This document shows, piece after piece, positions 35,021-47,309 of a DNA stretch of 64,000 bases. Positions within the stretch are counted from its first letter, which is position 1. The number at the start of each line of letters is the position of its first letter. The stretch is taken from the NCBI GenBank assembly GCA_003971905.1, contig RSEE01000096.1:62001-126000 (forward strand). Direction: 5' to 3'. A program made the position numbers and the translations under genes. The stretch is from Moniliella sp. 'wahieum' (Eukaryota; Basidiomycota; Moniliellomycetes; Moniliellales; Moniliellaceae). Below the pieces are notes generated by a model. The model searched no databases and was not told where the DNA came from. It saw only the letters and a program-made list of their open reading frames with translations.

Positions 35021-35410
35021 GAAAGGATATGGATCAATTGGCCTGCTAATAGTAGGCCTGCTATGCTCGTTCTTGGCGCTGGTATGAACGATGCCGGTGC
35101 CAGGGGAGGGTTAGGGATGAAATAGATAGAGAAGGATGTGGCCGGGGCGCGGCGGCGGCCGCAGCAATCTGCTCAGCGCGAGTCACTCCGGTCATTGCAG
35201 TCATCTGCCCATCATTAAACCATGCTCTCCCCGGCCCCGGCGCTCCACTCGCCCCGTGCTGCGTCCGCCCCGCAGTCGGCTTCCGTGCGCGTGTTTCGCG
35301 TGTTCGTGCTGCCCACCCACCCTCCCGACGCCTCTGCCCGCCATCGGCAATAACCAGCCGCTCTGCCTGCCGCGCCCCCCCCCCCCCCCCCTCCCCCCTC
35401 CCCTAGCACC
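35021..35410. other. promoter and leader of the helical-repeat gene
   Basis: No full gene. A 43-codon upstream frame starts at ATG 35222 (AACCATGCT) and stops at TAA 35351-35353, before the main start at 35411. A C-run of about 17 bases lies near 35371-35390. Confidence 0.45.
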
Positions 35411-38400
35411 ATGTCCGCCGCCGCCGCCGCCGCACCCTCCTCCCTCGTCCCCCTCGCCAACCTCGCGCCCCACATGCGCATCACCCCGTCCTCCATGCCG
35501 TCCGCCGCCTCCCGCCTGGCCGCCAGCAGTCCCTGCTCGACCACCTCCAGCGCGGCGACCCAGACCAGCAGTACTCGCCGCCATCGCTGCGTGCGCCGTC
35601 CACAGCACTGTCTGGATCCACTTCATCGCCCTCTCGCCCACCCCGACCCCCACATCCAGCGCCTTGCTCTCCTCGCTGCCACACCCCGGCTCGTGTCCGA
35701 CGACCACATCGCCAGCGCCCTCGACGGCGACCTTTCCTTGTACACCCCAGGGCCCTCTGGCGCACCGGCCTCACCCCCCCCCCCCTTGCCGAGCGCCTCT
35801 TCCCCACTGTCCGCGCCACCTGGGGCGATGCGGCCGCCATCCTTGTGCTCCCCCACTGCACTGCCCCTACTGTCGCCCGCTTCCTCCCCCCATCTGCTCG
35901 GTGTCGTTCACTCCGATTCCCATTGGCGCCGTTTCGCCACCTTGCACCCCATCGTACTCTTGGACGTGCTAGTCCACAGCCGCACACACTCATCAACCAG
36001 GGCCTGATGCTCCCGCCGGCCTGGTGGGGCCTGTTTGGTCCCGGCGTCGAGGCGCTGCTCAAGTACACCCGTCTACCCGGGCTGGCCACCAAAGTTCTCG
36101 ACCTGGTCGACTTGACCCCCGAGGTCTTCCCCCAGGAACTGTTGCCCTGCTTGGCGGCCCTGGTCCGCACCGAGCCCGCACGCATGGCCCAGTACATCAT
36201 ACAGGGCCAGTTGGCCAAGGGTAATTTCTCCACTCGCGCGTTTAAGCGGGTGCTCCGTACTGTAGTGGATGCCCCCGAACTTCTCGTTTTCGCCAAACAT
36301 CTCGCTGGCCAAGGGTGCTCGTTCTCTTCCCTGGACCACTCCTCCCCCGCCGTGTCCGGGACGATGTTTCACAAGCCTTTCCCTCACTGTCTGACGAAGA
36401 CCCTGGCGAGCTTGGAATCCGATCCTTGGACGCAGCCGTGACCGCCAATCCGGTCGAGGCCCAGCGAACCATTCACCTGGCCATGCGCAACGCCGATTCC
36501 ACAGTCCGCGCTGCTGGGTACGCCCACTTTGTTAAACAGGCCAGAGCGTCCGGCGACCCTGGCCGCTGGACCACCACCATAGCTTCTCTCGCTTCACGAA
36601 TCAAGAATGAGCTAGCCTCGGTGCGCACCGAAGCACTTGCTCCCCTGGCTGACTTACCTTTCCTTCCTTCATTATGGTCGAAGGATGTCCTCCCGTGCCT
36701 CAAGCAGATGGCCATGGACGCTGTCCAAGCCCCTGACAATACTGCCTCCTCCGTCCGCTACCTGCTCGAAGTGGTCATGAGCATCCTCAGTTCCCTCGGG
36801 CCCAAAGATAAGCATATCGTCACGTGGTCAAGGGACATGTTTGCCCTACTCTTCTCCCATCACGGTTCCTACATGAATTTTACCGACCGGATACCTTCCG
36901 GCTCGGAAGAGGTGGTGGGAGAGGCTTTGGAACCGTACCTACAGACGTTGGTCGAGGACGGCGAAGAGTGCTCCCTGTTTCTGGAGGTGGTGGAATCCTT
37001 GGGTTGGCACGCAAAGGCCATGACAATGCTACCAAAGTTGCTGGCCCAAGCCATTTCCAAGGCGGATAAAACCGATGGCAAGGAACTGATTCAGATCTAC
37101 CTCAAACCAAAGCCAACACGAGCAGATCGTCTCGCCGAGCTCTTGAAGCAAGACCTTTCGATTGTTGCCATCGACTCGGTTGCCAACATGGTAGCCCGAA
37201 CCCAGCCCGAGATCTTGGCTACGGTCCTTCGCTCCCCGCCTTGTGGTCGGTTCCTTCCAAAGGAGAAACAACAAGAATGGATCTTGCCCTGCGAGCCCCG
37301 TGCTCTCCGTGGGGTTGCGCCAGCCACCATTGACCTCTTTCTGGCACGAGCGAAACGGGTACTGGGTATTCTCAAGCCGAGGTATAAGCGAAGCGAGCTG
37401 TTGCGTCGCATCGCCCACGTCCCTGGCGGAATGGCCCTGATCCGGTCGTTGGTAGAGCAAGGTGTAAAGGGGAAGGAAGGCGTGCGTGCATTTGAACAGG
37501 CTCTGTCGGTGCTGGACTCGGCGGCGTGCGTGCCTCTCCTCTTGTCGCATGCGTCGGACCAGCATGCTCGGGTGGCCATGCCTGCCCTGGAACGCGCAGC
37601 CAAATGGATTCCCATGTCCCAAATCGCCCCGCTCGCACGCTCGCTTTGGGAGGAACCAAGCAAGGTGGCCAGTCGCAAGAAGGCCGTCAGCATCGTGGGC
37701 CGCTGCTTGCCCCTTGCTGACGCGGCTGCGTTGCTGCTGGACCAGGTGGCCAAGCCCGACCTGCCCCGCGACGTTTATAGCATGATTCTGGTGGTCGCTC
37801 GGACCAAGTTGCTTGGGATCGAGGCGGGCTGGACCATCGTGGACCAAGTGCTTGTCCCCTTGAAGGAGGAACTCGAACGCGAGGCCGGTACGGAGCTGGA
37901 TCAAACCGCGCTTGAACGGCTGGAGGACCGTCGAACGGTACGCCTCCAGTTGGCCAAGACGGCACCAATCAATGTCCCGGCCCAACACTGGGAGCGCTAC
38001 GGCAGGGTAGTGATGGCCCTCGCTGCTTCCCACGATATCCCGACTGCGACCCAGGGTTTGCGCGGCCTGGCCCAGTGGGGCCGGATCCATCAGGCTGCCT
38101 TGCCCGTCCTGCTTGCCGCAACTTACGATCTCTCCCGTCCCTCTGTCCTGGTCTGGTCGACAGCTGTGCAGTCCCTTGTGGCCCTGTCGAACTCGCCTCG
38201 AGGGGAAGAGACGTTATGTGCAGCGGTGGCCAGGCTACTCTCTCCTCCTGATCCTGAGCACAACGCTCGGCGCGACTGGGACTTGCCTGGAGTACGCTTG
38301 GTGCATGAGCTGGTCCGTCTCCTAACCCAGGAAGTGGAGACGGACCGTGCGGCTTACGCGCCAGCCGTCTGGGCCTGTATCAAGACGATGGCCCGGGGAA

Positions 38401-38989
38401 TAAGGGCGAGGATAAGGACAAGGACGAGTGAGGACAAGGAAGAGGACCAGGACCAGGACGAGGTATCTGTATCGTTCGACTTGGTCCAGCTCTTAGCCAC
38501 CTTGGTCAACTGGGACGACCTCTTTGCCCACCCTATCCCTTCTTCTCAGGCTGTATCTGTGCCGCCTCCCGCACTGGCACAGCTCGTGCGCCAAGACCCG
38601 GTCCCAGACCCGCTCAGTATCACGTTGGCTCTCGGCGAGCTGGTCGGCACCTACCCGGCCCTCCTGCAACCGGTGAAAAAAGCTTGGGAGAACCGGCTTT
38701 GGTCTTACATCGTGCGTAACGACCAGGCCGCCGTGTCGGTGCTCAATTATCTCGCTCACTTCCCCCCATCGGGCCTTTCACCAGGCCATGCACCAGGCCA
38801 CGCACCAGGCCACGCACCAGGCCACGCGTACTTGGTCCTCCTCCTGATCGATACGTGGGGAAGAACGCTCAGTGGTCCCAACCCTGGCGCACTTTGCTCC
38901 GCTCCCTCCGCGCTCATACAGCCCCGGACGTACGCGCGTGGGCTACCTCGATCGTCACGGATACGCACGCCTATCGCGTCGTGTGGTAG
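35411..38989 (+). CDS. large helical-repeat (ARM/HEAT-like) protein, unknown function
   Basis: Start taken at ATG 35411 (CACCATGTC), MSAAAAAAPSSLVPLANLAP. The first 900 bases change frame several times; from about 36340 to 38780 one frame runs unbroken for more than 800 codons. The protein is made of about 40-residue helical units such as LLPPAWWGLFGPGVEALLKYTRL, TPEVFPQELLPCLAALVRTEP, GYAHFVKQARASGDPGRW, LLRRIAHVPGGMALIRSLVEQ and HARVAMPALERAAKWIP, consistent with ARM/HEAT solenoids. No membrane segment or catalytic motif was seen. A 12-base repeat (about 38779-38829) precedes a frame change, after which GKNAQWSQPWRTLLRSLRAH...TDTHAYRVVW and TAG 38987-38989 form a natural end. I do not recognise the family; a scaffold role is only inference. 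Confidence 0.65.
38779..38829. repeat. 12-base minisatellite (CACCAGGCCACG)
   Basis: Four tandem copies near the 3' end of the helical-repeat gene, coding Pro-Gly-His-Ala in one frame and Thr-Arg-Pro-Arg in another. The reading frame appears to change here. Confidence 0.85.
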
Positions 38990-40178
38990 TCCTGGTACTG
39001 GGAGTGGGAGTGGGAGTGCGTACCTCTCGTTGGATGGGAGTTTTGGGTGGGAGGTTTGGGTGGGAGTTTTGGGTGGGAGTTTTGGGTGGGAGTTTTGGGT
39101 GGGAGTTTTGGGTGGGTGTCATACCCCCACGTTGGGTTGGGTGGGTTGCGTTGGGTGTTGGTACGGCCTCAGTGGGAGCGCCAAGATATCTTGGAGGTTT
39201 TGTTCGCGTTCTTCCGTCCCTAACTAACCCTTTAAATTTTTGTCCCTTACTCCTCTACTGCAGTGGGTACCGGTTCCCCTGTTCCTCCCTTTTACCTGTT
39301 CCCCTGCTTGCCTCTCACCCCCCTTACCCCCCCCCTAACCGATGTGCTCTTTGCCCTTTGTCCCTGTGTCCCGCTTTGCTCGTGAGCGAATCGAAATGAG
39401 GTGCGCGACCCACGCGCTCTCTGGTCTCAGGCTTCTGGTCTCAGGCCCTCGGGCCTCAGGCTCTCAGGCTCTCATGCCCTCAGGCTACCGACTCCTACTA
39501 GGACGCAGAGAGAGCAGAAGGAATAGAGAGACTCTTAGTAGGGAGCAGAGGGACAGGTGGGTGACCATGGCCAGTGATTAGTGATTAGTGATCCTAGTGA
39601 CCTCCCTAAGGTTAGGTGGAAGCAAGCCCACTCACTACTACACTACCTGCCCGCAGATGGGCGGCGGAAGCGTTGCCAAGGGGTAAGGGTTACGGTAACC
39701 CCCTAAGGGGGTAACCCACTGCTGGCTAAGAAGAACCGACCTCAGCTCGTACAGCGAACCGCACAGCGCAGCTAGTTACAGCCACACCCAAACTGCACAC
39801 CCAATCCCTCTCGCACTGAACGCCCCGTCGGTGCTCAAGCCTCCAGCACATCTCTTCCATGTTCGTCGTTCAGAATTCAACCCGTTCAGCATTCAATGTT
39901 TAGCAGAGATAATTGATGATGCATAAAGGCACAATGTATGATGTCCACAGGTGGGGACCTAAGATCCGAGGCGGGGGCACGGAAGGAGAAAGCATAGGGA
40001 TCGGCCGTAGGGGGAGGGGTCAAATGGCCAGACTAGGCCTCGAATTGGGAACCATTCCCACTTCTTCGAGAGAACAAGCCTCGCCTCGTACTGTTCCGAG
40101 GAAACGCACGAGACCACCTTACTCGACCCCAGAACATAAGCCTTGCATGAAAAAAAGGAACACCACCAAAGTAAGCTC
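38990..40178. other. intergenic with G-rich minisatellite
   Basis: No gene seen. Contains a 13-base minisatellite (39036-39117), CTCAGGC clusters (39425-39485) and GTTCAGAATTCAACC-type words (39868-39900). Confidence 0.5.
39036..39117. repeat. 13-base minisatellite (TGGGAGTTTTGGG)
   Basis: Six near-perfect copies with paired GGG tracts, so this strand could form G-quadruplexes just downstream of the helical-repeat gene. Confidence 0.9.
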
Positions 40179-40443
40179 TTAAGCCGAAGCCGACTGGGCG
40201 CACCGGAACGGAACCCATTCTTCGCCTTGCGAGGCACCGTCTTGAGGTACCGCATCCGCCCCGTACCGGTCGTACGCCTCCGGATGGCCTTCTGGCCCCA
40301 CTGGTACGACCGCGTCTTGGCCGATGGGTAGCCACACGAAGCGCACTCCTTGTGCTGCTTGTGAACGACCGCTTGCCACACCGCCGGCACAGCGTGTGCG
40401 CCTTAATGTGACGCAAACCAAACGAAGTCGTGCCGCGGGTCAT
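40179..40443 (-). CDS. RPL37: 60S ribosomal protein L37 (eL37)
   Basis: Zinc-ribbon protein of the large subunit. Minus ATG at 40443 gives [27 protein letters not shown]; after a one-base frame change comes [52 protein letters not shown], then SGAQSASA-like residues and TAA at 40179-40181. The CxxC pairs CRRC and CASC are the zinc ligands. The break lies at TTCACAAG (TTCCACAAG would fit). A second frame change is likely in the last ten residues, where the end after NGFRSG is read from another frame. It is transcribed away from RPL30, about 720 bases off. Confidence 0.92.
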
Positions 40444-41161
40444 GGCTCTTTTGTCTACTCACAGGGGGGGCACAGGCCACAGGCCACACGCCAAGGCAGG
40501 AAAGGTCAGAACGCGATCCATCGGTCCCTGGCCGGGTTGGCTGCGTCCCAGATGTCCTCGCCCCCGTGCTGCCATGCGCGTCCAGCGTTTCGCATCACAG
40601 CAAGGTACCCTGAGCTGGAGGAGGGGGGGAGGGGGGACGGGCCAGGACGGACGCAGCCCAAGTGGATGTGGAGCACGTGCTTACCTTGCTACTGGGAGGC
40701 TCGCGACGCTCGATGGGGTTCCGATCAACGCGGGAACGGCAGCCGAGCATCACACAGCGGGGAGGGGTGCGAGGGTAGGGTTACCCAGTTCCAGAGCAGA
40801 CGTAACCCTACTGTGAGACGAACGCCAATAGGCGCTGTGCCGTCAGCCTAATCCATGCGCCAATGAGCTGCGGTATGCGAGCATGGCGTCAGTGTAGACT
40901 CATCCTGTGGCAACCCTATTTCTCCAGCTTGGGGGTCCGGCCGTGTTGGGCTGGTGGTGGGGCGCGCCGGCAACGGCGGTTGGCGTCCCCCGACGACTGT
41001 CTGACAACTTGTGCGTATCGTGCTGTGGGAAAGGGCTGTCGGGCTGGCACGGGGGGGGTCATTGAGGGACCACCTCTGCTGAGCGGGCAGGTGGCCGTGG
41101 CGCTCTTCGGGACCGTGTTCGAGGGCAGGGTGCTGACGTGGGTTGGAATGGACAGTGCACC
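40444..41161. promoter_or_regulatory. divergent RPL37/RPL30 promoter region with telo-box-like motifs
   Basis: Three copies of AACCCTA or its complement TAGGGTT occur within 145 bases: TAGGGTT 40776-40782, AACCCTA 40804-40810 and AACCCTA 40912-40918. The first two form an inverted pair. Telo-box-like AACCCTA sites bound by Tbf1/Rap1-type factors are known in ribosomal protein promoters of several eukaryotes. That these sites work here is inference. Confidence 0.55.
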
Positions 41162-41585
41162 ATGGCGCCTGTGAGCAACAAGAAGAAGACCTCGACGCAG
41201 GAGAACATCAATGGCAAGCTGCAGCTTGTCATGAAGTCGGGCAAGGTCCAGCTCGGCTACTCGAGCACGCTCAAGACCCTGCGCAACGGCAAGGCCAAGC
41301 TCGTCTTGATCTCGGCCAACACGCCACCGCTGCGCAAGTCGGAGCTGGAGTACTACGCCATGCTGTCCAAGACGCTCGTGCACCACTACCAAGGCTCGAA
41401 CGTGGCTTTGGGCACGGCGTCTGGAAAGCTCTTCCGTGTTGGGTACGTTGATGTGCCCGTTTCCCTGCTACTTTTTTTATAAGCTGGGAAGAGATGGCTG
41501 ACCTGGTTGTGGCTCGTCTTTCGCCAGTGTTCTCGCCGTCACGGACGCGGGTGACTCGGACCTCCTCAGCTCCGTTGCTAACTAA
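41162..41585 (+). CDS. RPL30: 60S ribosomal protein L30 (eL30)
   Basis: ATG 41162 (CACCATGGC). Exon 1 (41162-41442) encodes [94 protein letters not shown]; the intron is 41443-41527 (GTACGT...CCAG); exon 2 adds [18 protein letters not shown] and TAA 41583-41585. The product is 112 residues, normal for eL30, with the L7Ae-like fold motifs intact. It is one of the few conserved genes here with no frame change. Confidence 0.97.
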
Positions 41586-42822
41586 GCGAACGGGTCATGG
41601 GAGCGTCGCAAAATTCATCCATGTTGCATGCCCCTGAATAGGTAGGATTGGCATGTAACCTTCATCGTTGGGAACAGGGACAACTTGGTCTTCTCGCCTC
41701 TGTCACCGGCTTGGCGACCGCGCAGGGAACCCTTTTTTCTTTTGTATTAGCCTTCAGATCTGCCTCCATTGACTTCGGTGGAGCGAGCGCACCAGGGCGC
41801 GCCACGTGACGATATTGGGCTGGTTGAACGTTGAGTCCACCACGTTAGTCTGGGATTGCATCATGTGGAACGAGATGGTTGCGTACTGCAGTCTCCCTTT
41901 GTTGCTCACAAGGCCACTGTACAGTTTTCTGGAACGCTGCGCACACCGCTTATTGGTTCTAACCTCCCAGCGCGGCGCCATGGCTCACACCCGCCGGGCA
42001 CATAATAGGCTGGGTGAGATATAAGTGAGAAGAGGGATGGTGAAGTGGCGGTGGAAGCAATGGTCTCCCGTTCCAACTTGGACTCGTGCCGGCGGGTACA
42101 TTCTGACCTACACGAACGGCGAACGCCAAGCTGGTACTCGCAGCACACTTGTAGCCTTGGGGAAGCGACAGTAAGCTATCTGAGTCTTTCATGCCGGCTT
42201 GAGACGGGCCAATACACGCATGTTAGTTTGACTGGGATATACCATCGTTCCGACTTGCAGGTTTCAGCTCCTCTGCCCCTCCCCAAAGCACAAGCCTGCT
42301 TCAAACGGACTGATGATTGCCCTCCTCAAGGGGCGTGGACAGTGGTGTTTTCGTTGACCCCAACCATTAAAAGGCCGGACGGATAAACTAGGAGAGCCAC
42401 GCTAGCGTCCTCGATCGCCAGGACATTTGGAAAAGGCTGCCTACCACAATACCACCAAAGGACGCCGCGGCCTCCTCCTGCGCAACCAAAACTAGGTCGC
42501 TGGCAGAGATACAAAATCAAAGGAACTCGGATGAATTAAGTGCACCTGAGAAAAGGATGCTTTTGCTGGATCGGTTCAGAGAGAGATGGATGGATCAATG
42601 ATCCATTTGGGAGCGAATCATTAATCGGGCGCGACGTGGGGGCGGGGGGGGGGGGGGAGGGGAGGGGAATGACAAGCCGCATGACCAAACAATGAGAGAA
42701 CAACAGCCAAAGATCCGACCGTCCGCGTCCCGAGGCCCGCTCGCGGGACCCATCCCCCAAACGGGCCAATACAAGTACGGGAAAGTGGTCCACCCCTCTT
42801 GAGCATGAACCCTCGAGAACGC
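41586..42822. other. intergenic between RPL30 and POM152
   Basis: No gene seen; both neighbours end here (convergent). A G-run of about 14 lies near 42643-42660. GGTTGAACGTTGAG occurs at about 41821. Confidence 0.5.
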
Positions 42823-45800
42823 TCACAGTTGCCCATGCTCTTGCAGTAACGCAGCACCCCGAGCCTCCGATGCGGCGGTCACGGCGCAATACTTGTCTGC
42901 GAGCTCGATGACATGCCAAGTGCCTAACCAGAAAAGGGAAGTTAGTGAGTGTTGACCACAATACAAAAAGAAGGACAAAAAGAAAAGAAGAAGAAAAAAA
43001 CATACCTTCATCCGCGGTCGACAGGGAGAATTCGTTGGTCTCGACCCGGCTAACGGTTTGGGTATCCAGCACCTTGGGATGGGAACCAAGTCGATGGGCT
43101 CGGTCCGTTGATACGTAAACGAAAAGGGTGCTTCGCCTTGAAGAGCAAACTTGACCAGAGCCGTAGCGCCTTCGAATAATGTTTGCTCATCGGGCGCACC
43201 ATGGTCCACCGTCACGCTGGGCAAGTCCCGGACCAAGGCCGTGTACTGCGCTTCGGTCCCGGGCGCAGGCGTCCACGCACAAGGCGAACCAGGATGAGCG
43301 ACGCGAATCAACCGGATCCGCCCGGGGGTCGAGGCAAGTCGAGTGAACGCAGCCGAATCCGTTTCGGCTACCACTTTCACCCCCTTGGACGCCTCGGCTT
43401 GCGCCAATGCCATCGCATCCACGGGGCATAGTCCTCCGTGCCCCCCAGCGCAGAAGCTGGGGTAAGGAGGTAGGTGACCTCCCACTTGGCCTGGCCCGAA
43501 AGACCAAACGTGAGTGCATTGCCAACGCACAGTTCTCGTTCGGTAAACGGACGAGCCGATGGCGTGTCATGCACGTCCAACACCACTTTTTGGTCCTCCT
43601 CTGTGCTCGCTCCGGTCGAGCACGCACTCTTCCACCCCGCCAATCGCCACCACCCATCTTCCTGCCACATCCAGCGGCCATGCCGATCCCAAACTCACTT
43701 GGGTCGTCAAGGTGGTAGGGCCTTGCGAGAGCTCCGCGCCTCCGTCGGGCACAGTTAGCGTGTGCACCTGCTGAGTCCCGTTGGGCGAGGTGAGGGACAA
43801 GGTGAGCGAAAAGGGGGGTACGCCGGTAAGTTCGATGGGGGGCAAGCGCACGTCGGTCATTGGATCGGAGACCTTTGACTTGGGAGGGCCAGACCGTGAG
43901 TCTGATACCACCGTCACGTCATCTCCAGCGCCTGGAACTGGGATCGTGGCGCCGACACAGGCCTGTACCGCCTCCGATCCGACGAACCGGGCCGAGGGAG
44001 GACGATGGACGACTTGGTAAGACGGACAAATTCCGTGGTGCTCGAGAAGGGAGACGGAGGGTAAAAGTCATCCCCGACCTGGGTCAGGGTGTAGGTATGG
44101 GCACCAGGCACGGACGTGTTGAGCGGAAGGAGGGTGGTGCCCTGGGCCGCGGCAAAGGTGTGCGCATCAACTGTCTGCCGCTCGGAAGAGGAGGCGTCCT
44201 CTTTCGACCGCCACGCGGCTGCTGGACCGGCGGCAGTGTGCTCATACACAATTTGCACTGGCCAACCTTCGCCCGGCGTGACCGACAACGGCGCGTCGTC
44301 GGGCTGGTGCAGGCACACTGGACGGCGCACCAACGTCGCTGGCCCGGCAGGCCTGGAGGCAACGGGTTTCTTGAGTTTCTTGCCCCCGAGCCAGGACGAG
44401 TGGGAACGATGGTGGAGAGGGTCGTGCGCAACCAGCGGCTCTCCGGCGGCCGGGGCAAATGCGACGCGAGGGCGAGGGACCAGGCCGACCTGCCACATCG
44501 ACACGTCCTTCTCCACCACACCGGGGCAGTCGGCGTCGCGGACCGAGTGCAGCGTGTACATCCCGGGGGAATCCACATCGAGGGATGCCACGCCCGAAGG
44601 GGCGGCCTGGACCGTGTGCAGCGTCAAAGGCCCGTCGTCTTTGGAGTACATTACCTTCCACGGCGCGCGCCCTGTAAGATGCAGTGGAAGCGATGCATCA
44701 AGGCCCTCGGCTAGGCGCGACGCTCCGGCGAGACCAGGCTTGGTGTCCAGCGGCAGTGCGCTGGGGACAAACCCAGCATGGGGCGCGGCGAGCCGTCGGC
44801 GGATCGTGATCCCAGCACGGTGGGGCGCCACCTTGGCGGTGCAGCCGCGCACATCTTTCACACTCAAGAGGGTGAATGTGGAGGATGATTCAACACGCGA
44901 CGGATCGCCGTATCCGCTGGGGGGCAGCGGTGGCAAGACTACCTCGAGCGGAATGTCGGCGCCGGCTGAAGGCCTTCGACCGTGTGGGTGATGCTTCCCT
45001 GCTCGGCGCCAGCCACAGCGTAGGTGAGCGTGAGCGGGCCCGATCCCGATAGCGCCACGTGGGCGGTGAGGGTATCGTTGAGGCAGGTGGAGGCGTAGCG
45101 CAGCTGGGAGCTGGCCAGAGACGCCATGAGAGGAGGGTGAACGGTCTGGGTGCTCTTGGGCCCGTCGAGCGGGGCAAAGTCATAGTACTTGTCCCTCAGC
45201 GCGCGGAACGCATATTGCACCTCGCCGCCCGCACTCTTCCGTCCCCTTTGGGCCAACACCTGAGGCGGCACGTCGAGTGTAAGTTGCGCTTCGCGCGTGT
45301 CGGACCGCCAGGTACGTTCGAGGTCCTGTCCACCGCCACGGACGTGGTAGGTCAGCGTGAAGGGAGGTGTCCCCGACAGGAAGCTTGCGTGGGCACGCAC
45401 GCCCACTGGGCCGGCACAAGCGTCCGATATGGGGGCGAGGGTATGTTGACTTGAGGAGGAGGCACTGCCACGACACGGACCGCAGCCGGACCCGGGGCCG
45501 AGGTGGGGGGGGCGCGGACGTTTCGGGAACAGGCGGTCGTGGGGCACAGAAGGTACTCCCAGCACTCGCCACACTCCATGTGCCTGGGTCATTTGCCGTC
45601 ACGCGCACCACCGCCTCCGCATTGGCACCCTCCACGACCTGGTACTTGGTTTCCCCCGGACGTCGAAGGGACGAACTGCAGCGTTGCCTGCCACGCCCCA
45701 TCCGCATCTGGTGCAGTCACGGCGATCGCAGGCGTGGGATGGTCCTCTGCCTTGTGACGGGACGAGGTGTCGAGTTTGGCCAACGTGCGGGGTGAACCGG

Positions 45801-47156
45801 CCACGAGCGGTACTTCGGCGGAATCGGACGTAGCAGCTGGCGCAAGCAGCACCTGGGGCCGCGGGTGGAAGATGACAGTGTGTGCTGCTTCCGGCGATGG
45901 GGACGGGTTGACGTTGCCGCAGGCATCGCGAATGGCATCGAGACGGACTTGGTACGCCGTTGGTTCCCACGCCGAAGTGGAGAGCGGCGGTGGTGCAAAG
46001 CGAAGAGAGAGAGGCACGTTCTGCTGGCGAGCCCACTCGACCGAAAGCGAAGTGGCATTCTCGTTCGAAAGCGCTTCTTCATTTGCAGCCAAATGATCCG
46101 ACAACTGTGAAAGTATCCGCTCACTGCGTTCGGTCGGATCCGGCTGGCTGTGAGCTACACTCGCCTCCTCCACCGTCGAGAAGGGTGCCCACGACCAGCC
46201 CAGTTCAAGAGGCCCGACGCCCGAGACGTGGAGGGGCAGTTCCACATCATCCCCCCTGCAGGCATGAAGTGGTTGGGAATGCGGAGGATCCCAATGAGCG
46301 ACAGGACATTGAGCTACAATGAGCTCCGCCGGCTGGCCCGGGTTGATCGTGGCCTCCCGTCCCAACGAGTCGGCCGCCCGGAGCAGCCGTACTCGCCCGG
46401 CCGACGCAATGGGAAGACGCAGTAACAGTTCCGGCTCATACTCCTCAGAGGAGCTGGGGGCCGGGCCGCGCTGGCGCCATGGGGCGCGCTCGGCATCGGC
46501 GTTGCGATGTGCGTGGGCGGGTGGACGAGCAGCGGGAGCATGGCCGCGAATGAGGGCGTACTCGTCCGCGTCTTGGGCCTGGGGAAGGCGTCCCGGATGG
46601 GGGAGCTCAGCGAGCTGGGCAGGCGAGATGGTCTCGTTGACGATGACGACCTTGGCGTGGGGGTCGGTGGTAGAGGCTTGATGCCGTAGGTGACCCAGGC
46701 CGGGGCGGTGTGGGAGAAGCGGACGACAAGGGAGGCAGTGCGGGAAGCGTCAATGCAGACGCATGCTTCGGGTCGACCAAGAGCTGGGCGGTGCCATGCG
46801 GCTTGCGGCGGATGGTGCGCTGGCCGCGAAGGTGGCGGGAGGCATCAACCACGTCGGCGGGCGCGTCTGTTCGCCGCGCAGGCCGACGCTCTTGGGCGCG
46901 GAGCTGGAGATGGCGGAGTTTGAAGAGGATCCAGGCGTCGAGGAAGCTCAGCAAGGCGATGGCGCCAGCCATGCGCGTGGGGCCGTAGCGGGGCGGAGGA
47001 TGGCGATGAGGGCGCAGACATTGAAGGCGATGCACACGCTCGCCACGCCGGCCAAGGCGAGGCCGGAGCCGGCGGAGCTGTTCCAGCCGAAGAGGCGGCG
47101 GACTTGGCGACGAGGACGGCGGCAAGCAGGAACTCGGTTGGCTTGCGGCCCATCAT
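42823..47156 (-). CDS. POM152: nuclear pore membrane glycoprotein Pom152
   Basis: Pom152 anchors the pore membrane ring. It has N-terminal membrane segments and a lumenal string of immunoglobulin-like domains. On the minus strand hydrophobic stretches appear first (EFLLAAVLVAKSAA, LALAGVASVCIAFNVCALIAIL, AIALLSFLDAWILFKL), followed by repeated domains sharing 'G..PF(S/T)LTY': LPLHVSGVGPLELGWSW, GTPPFTLTYHV, GSGPLTLTYAV, RAPWKVMYSKD, GVPPFSLTLSL, GEAPFSFTYQRTEP. The last domain is VLDTQTVSRVETNEFSLSTADEG, an intron at 42924-43005 (GTATGT...TTAG), and GTWHVIELADKYCAVT, then TGA 42823-42825. Span (4.3 kb) fits the usual 1200-1400 residues. Many frame changes; start at 47156 is tentative and could lie up to about 130 bases upstream. 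Confidence 0.85.
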
Positions 47157-47309
47157 GGCCGGTCCGAACAGCGCTGGCGGGGCTGGTGGAGGTGGTGGTG
47201 GTGGAGGACCAGCCGGGGCCACCCGCTGCGAAAAAGCACACACGCTTGGCTGCTGAAGTAAGCGCCGGATCACGTGCCCCTGCGTCACTCCCCTCGACAG
47301 GCAAAAATA

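Noticed and set aside
39690-39716. Apparent hairpin with CCCCC TAA GGGGG core
   Set aside because: Only about six pairs form; the flanking GGTAAC/GTAACC parts are direct rather than inverted repeats, so it is too weak for a terminator or origin claim.
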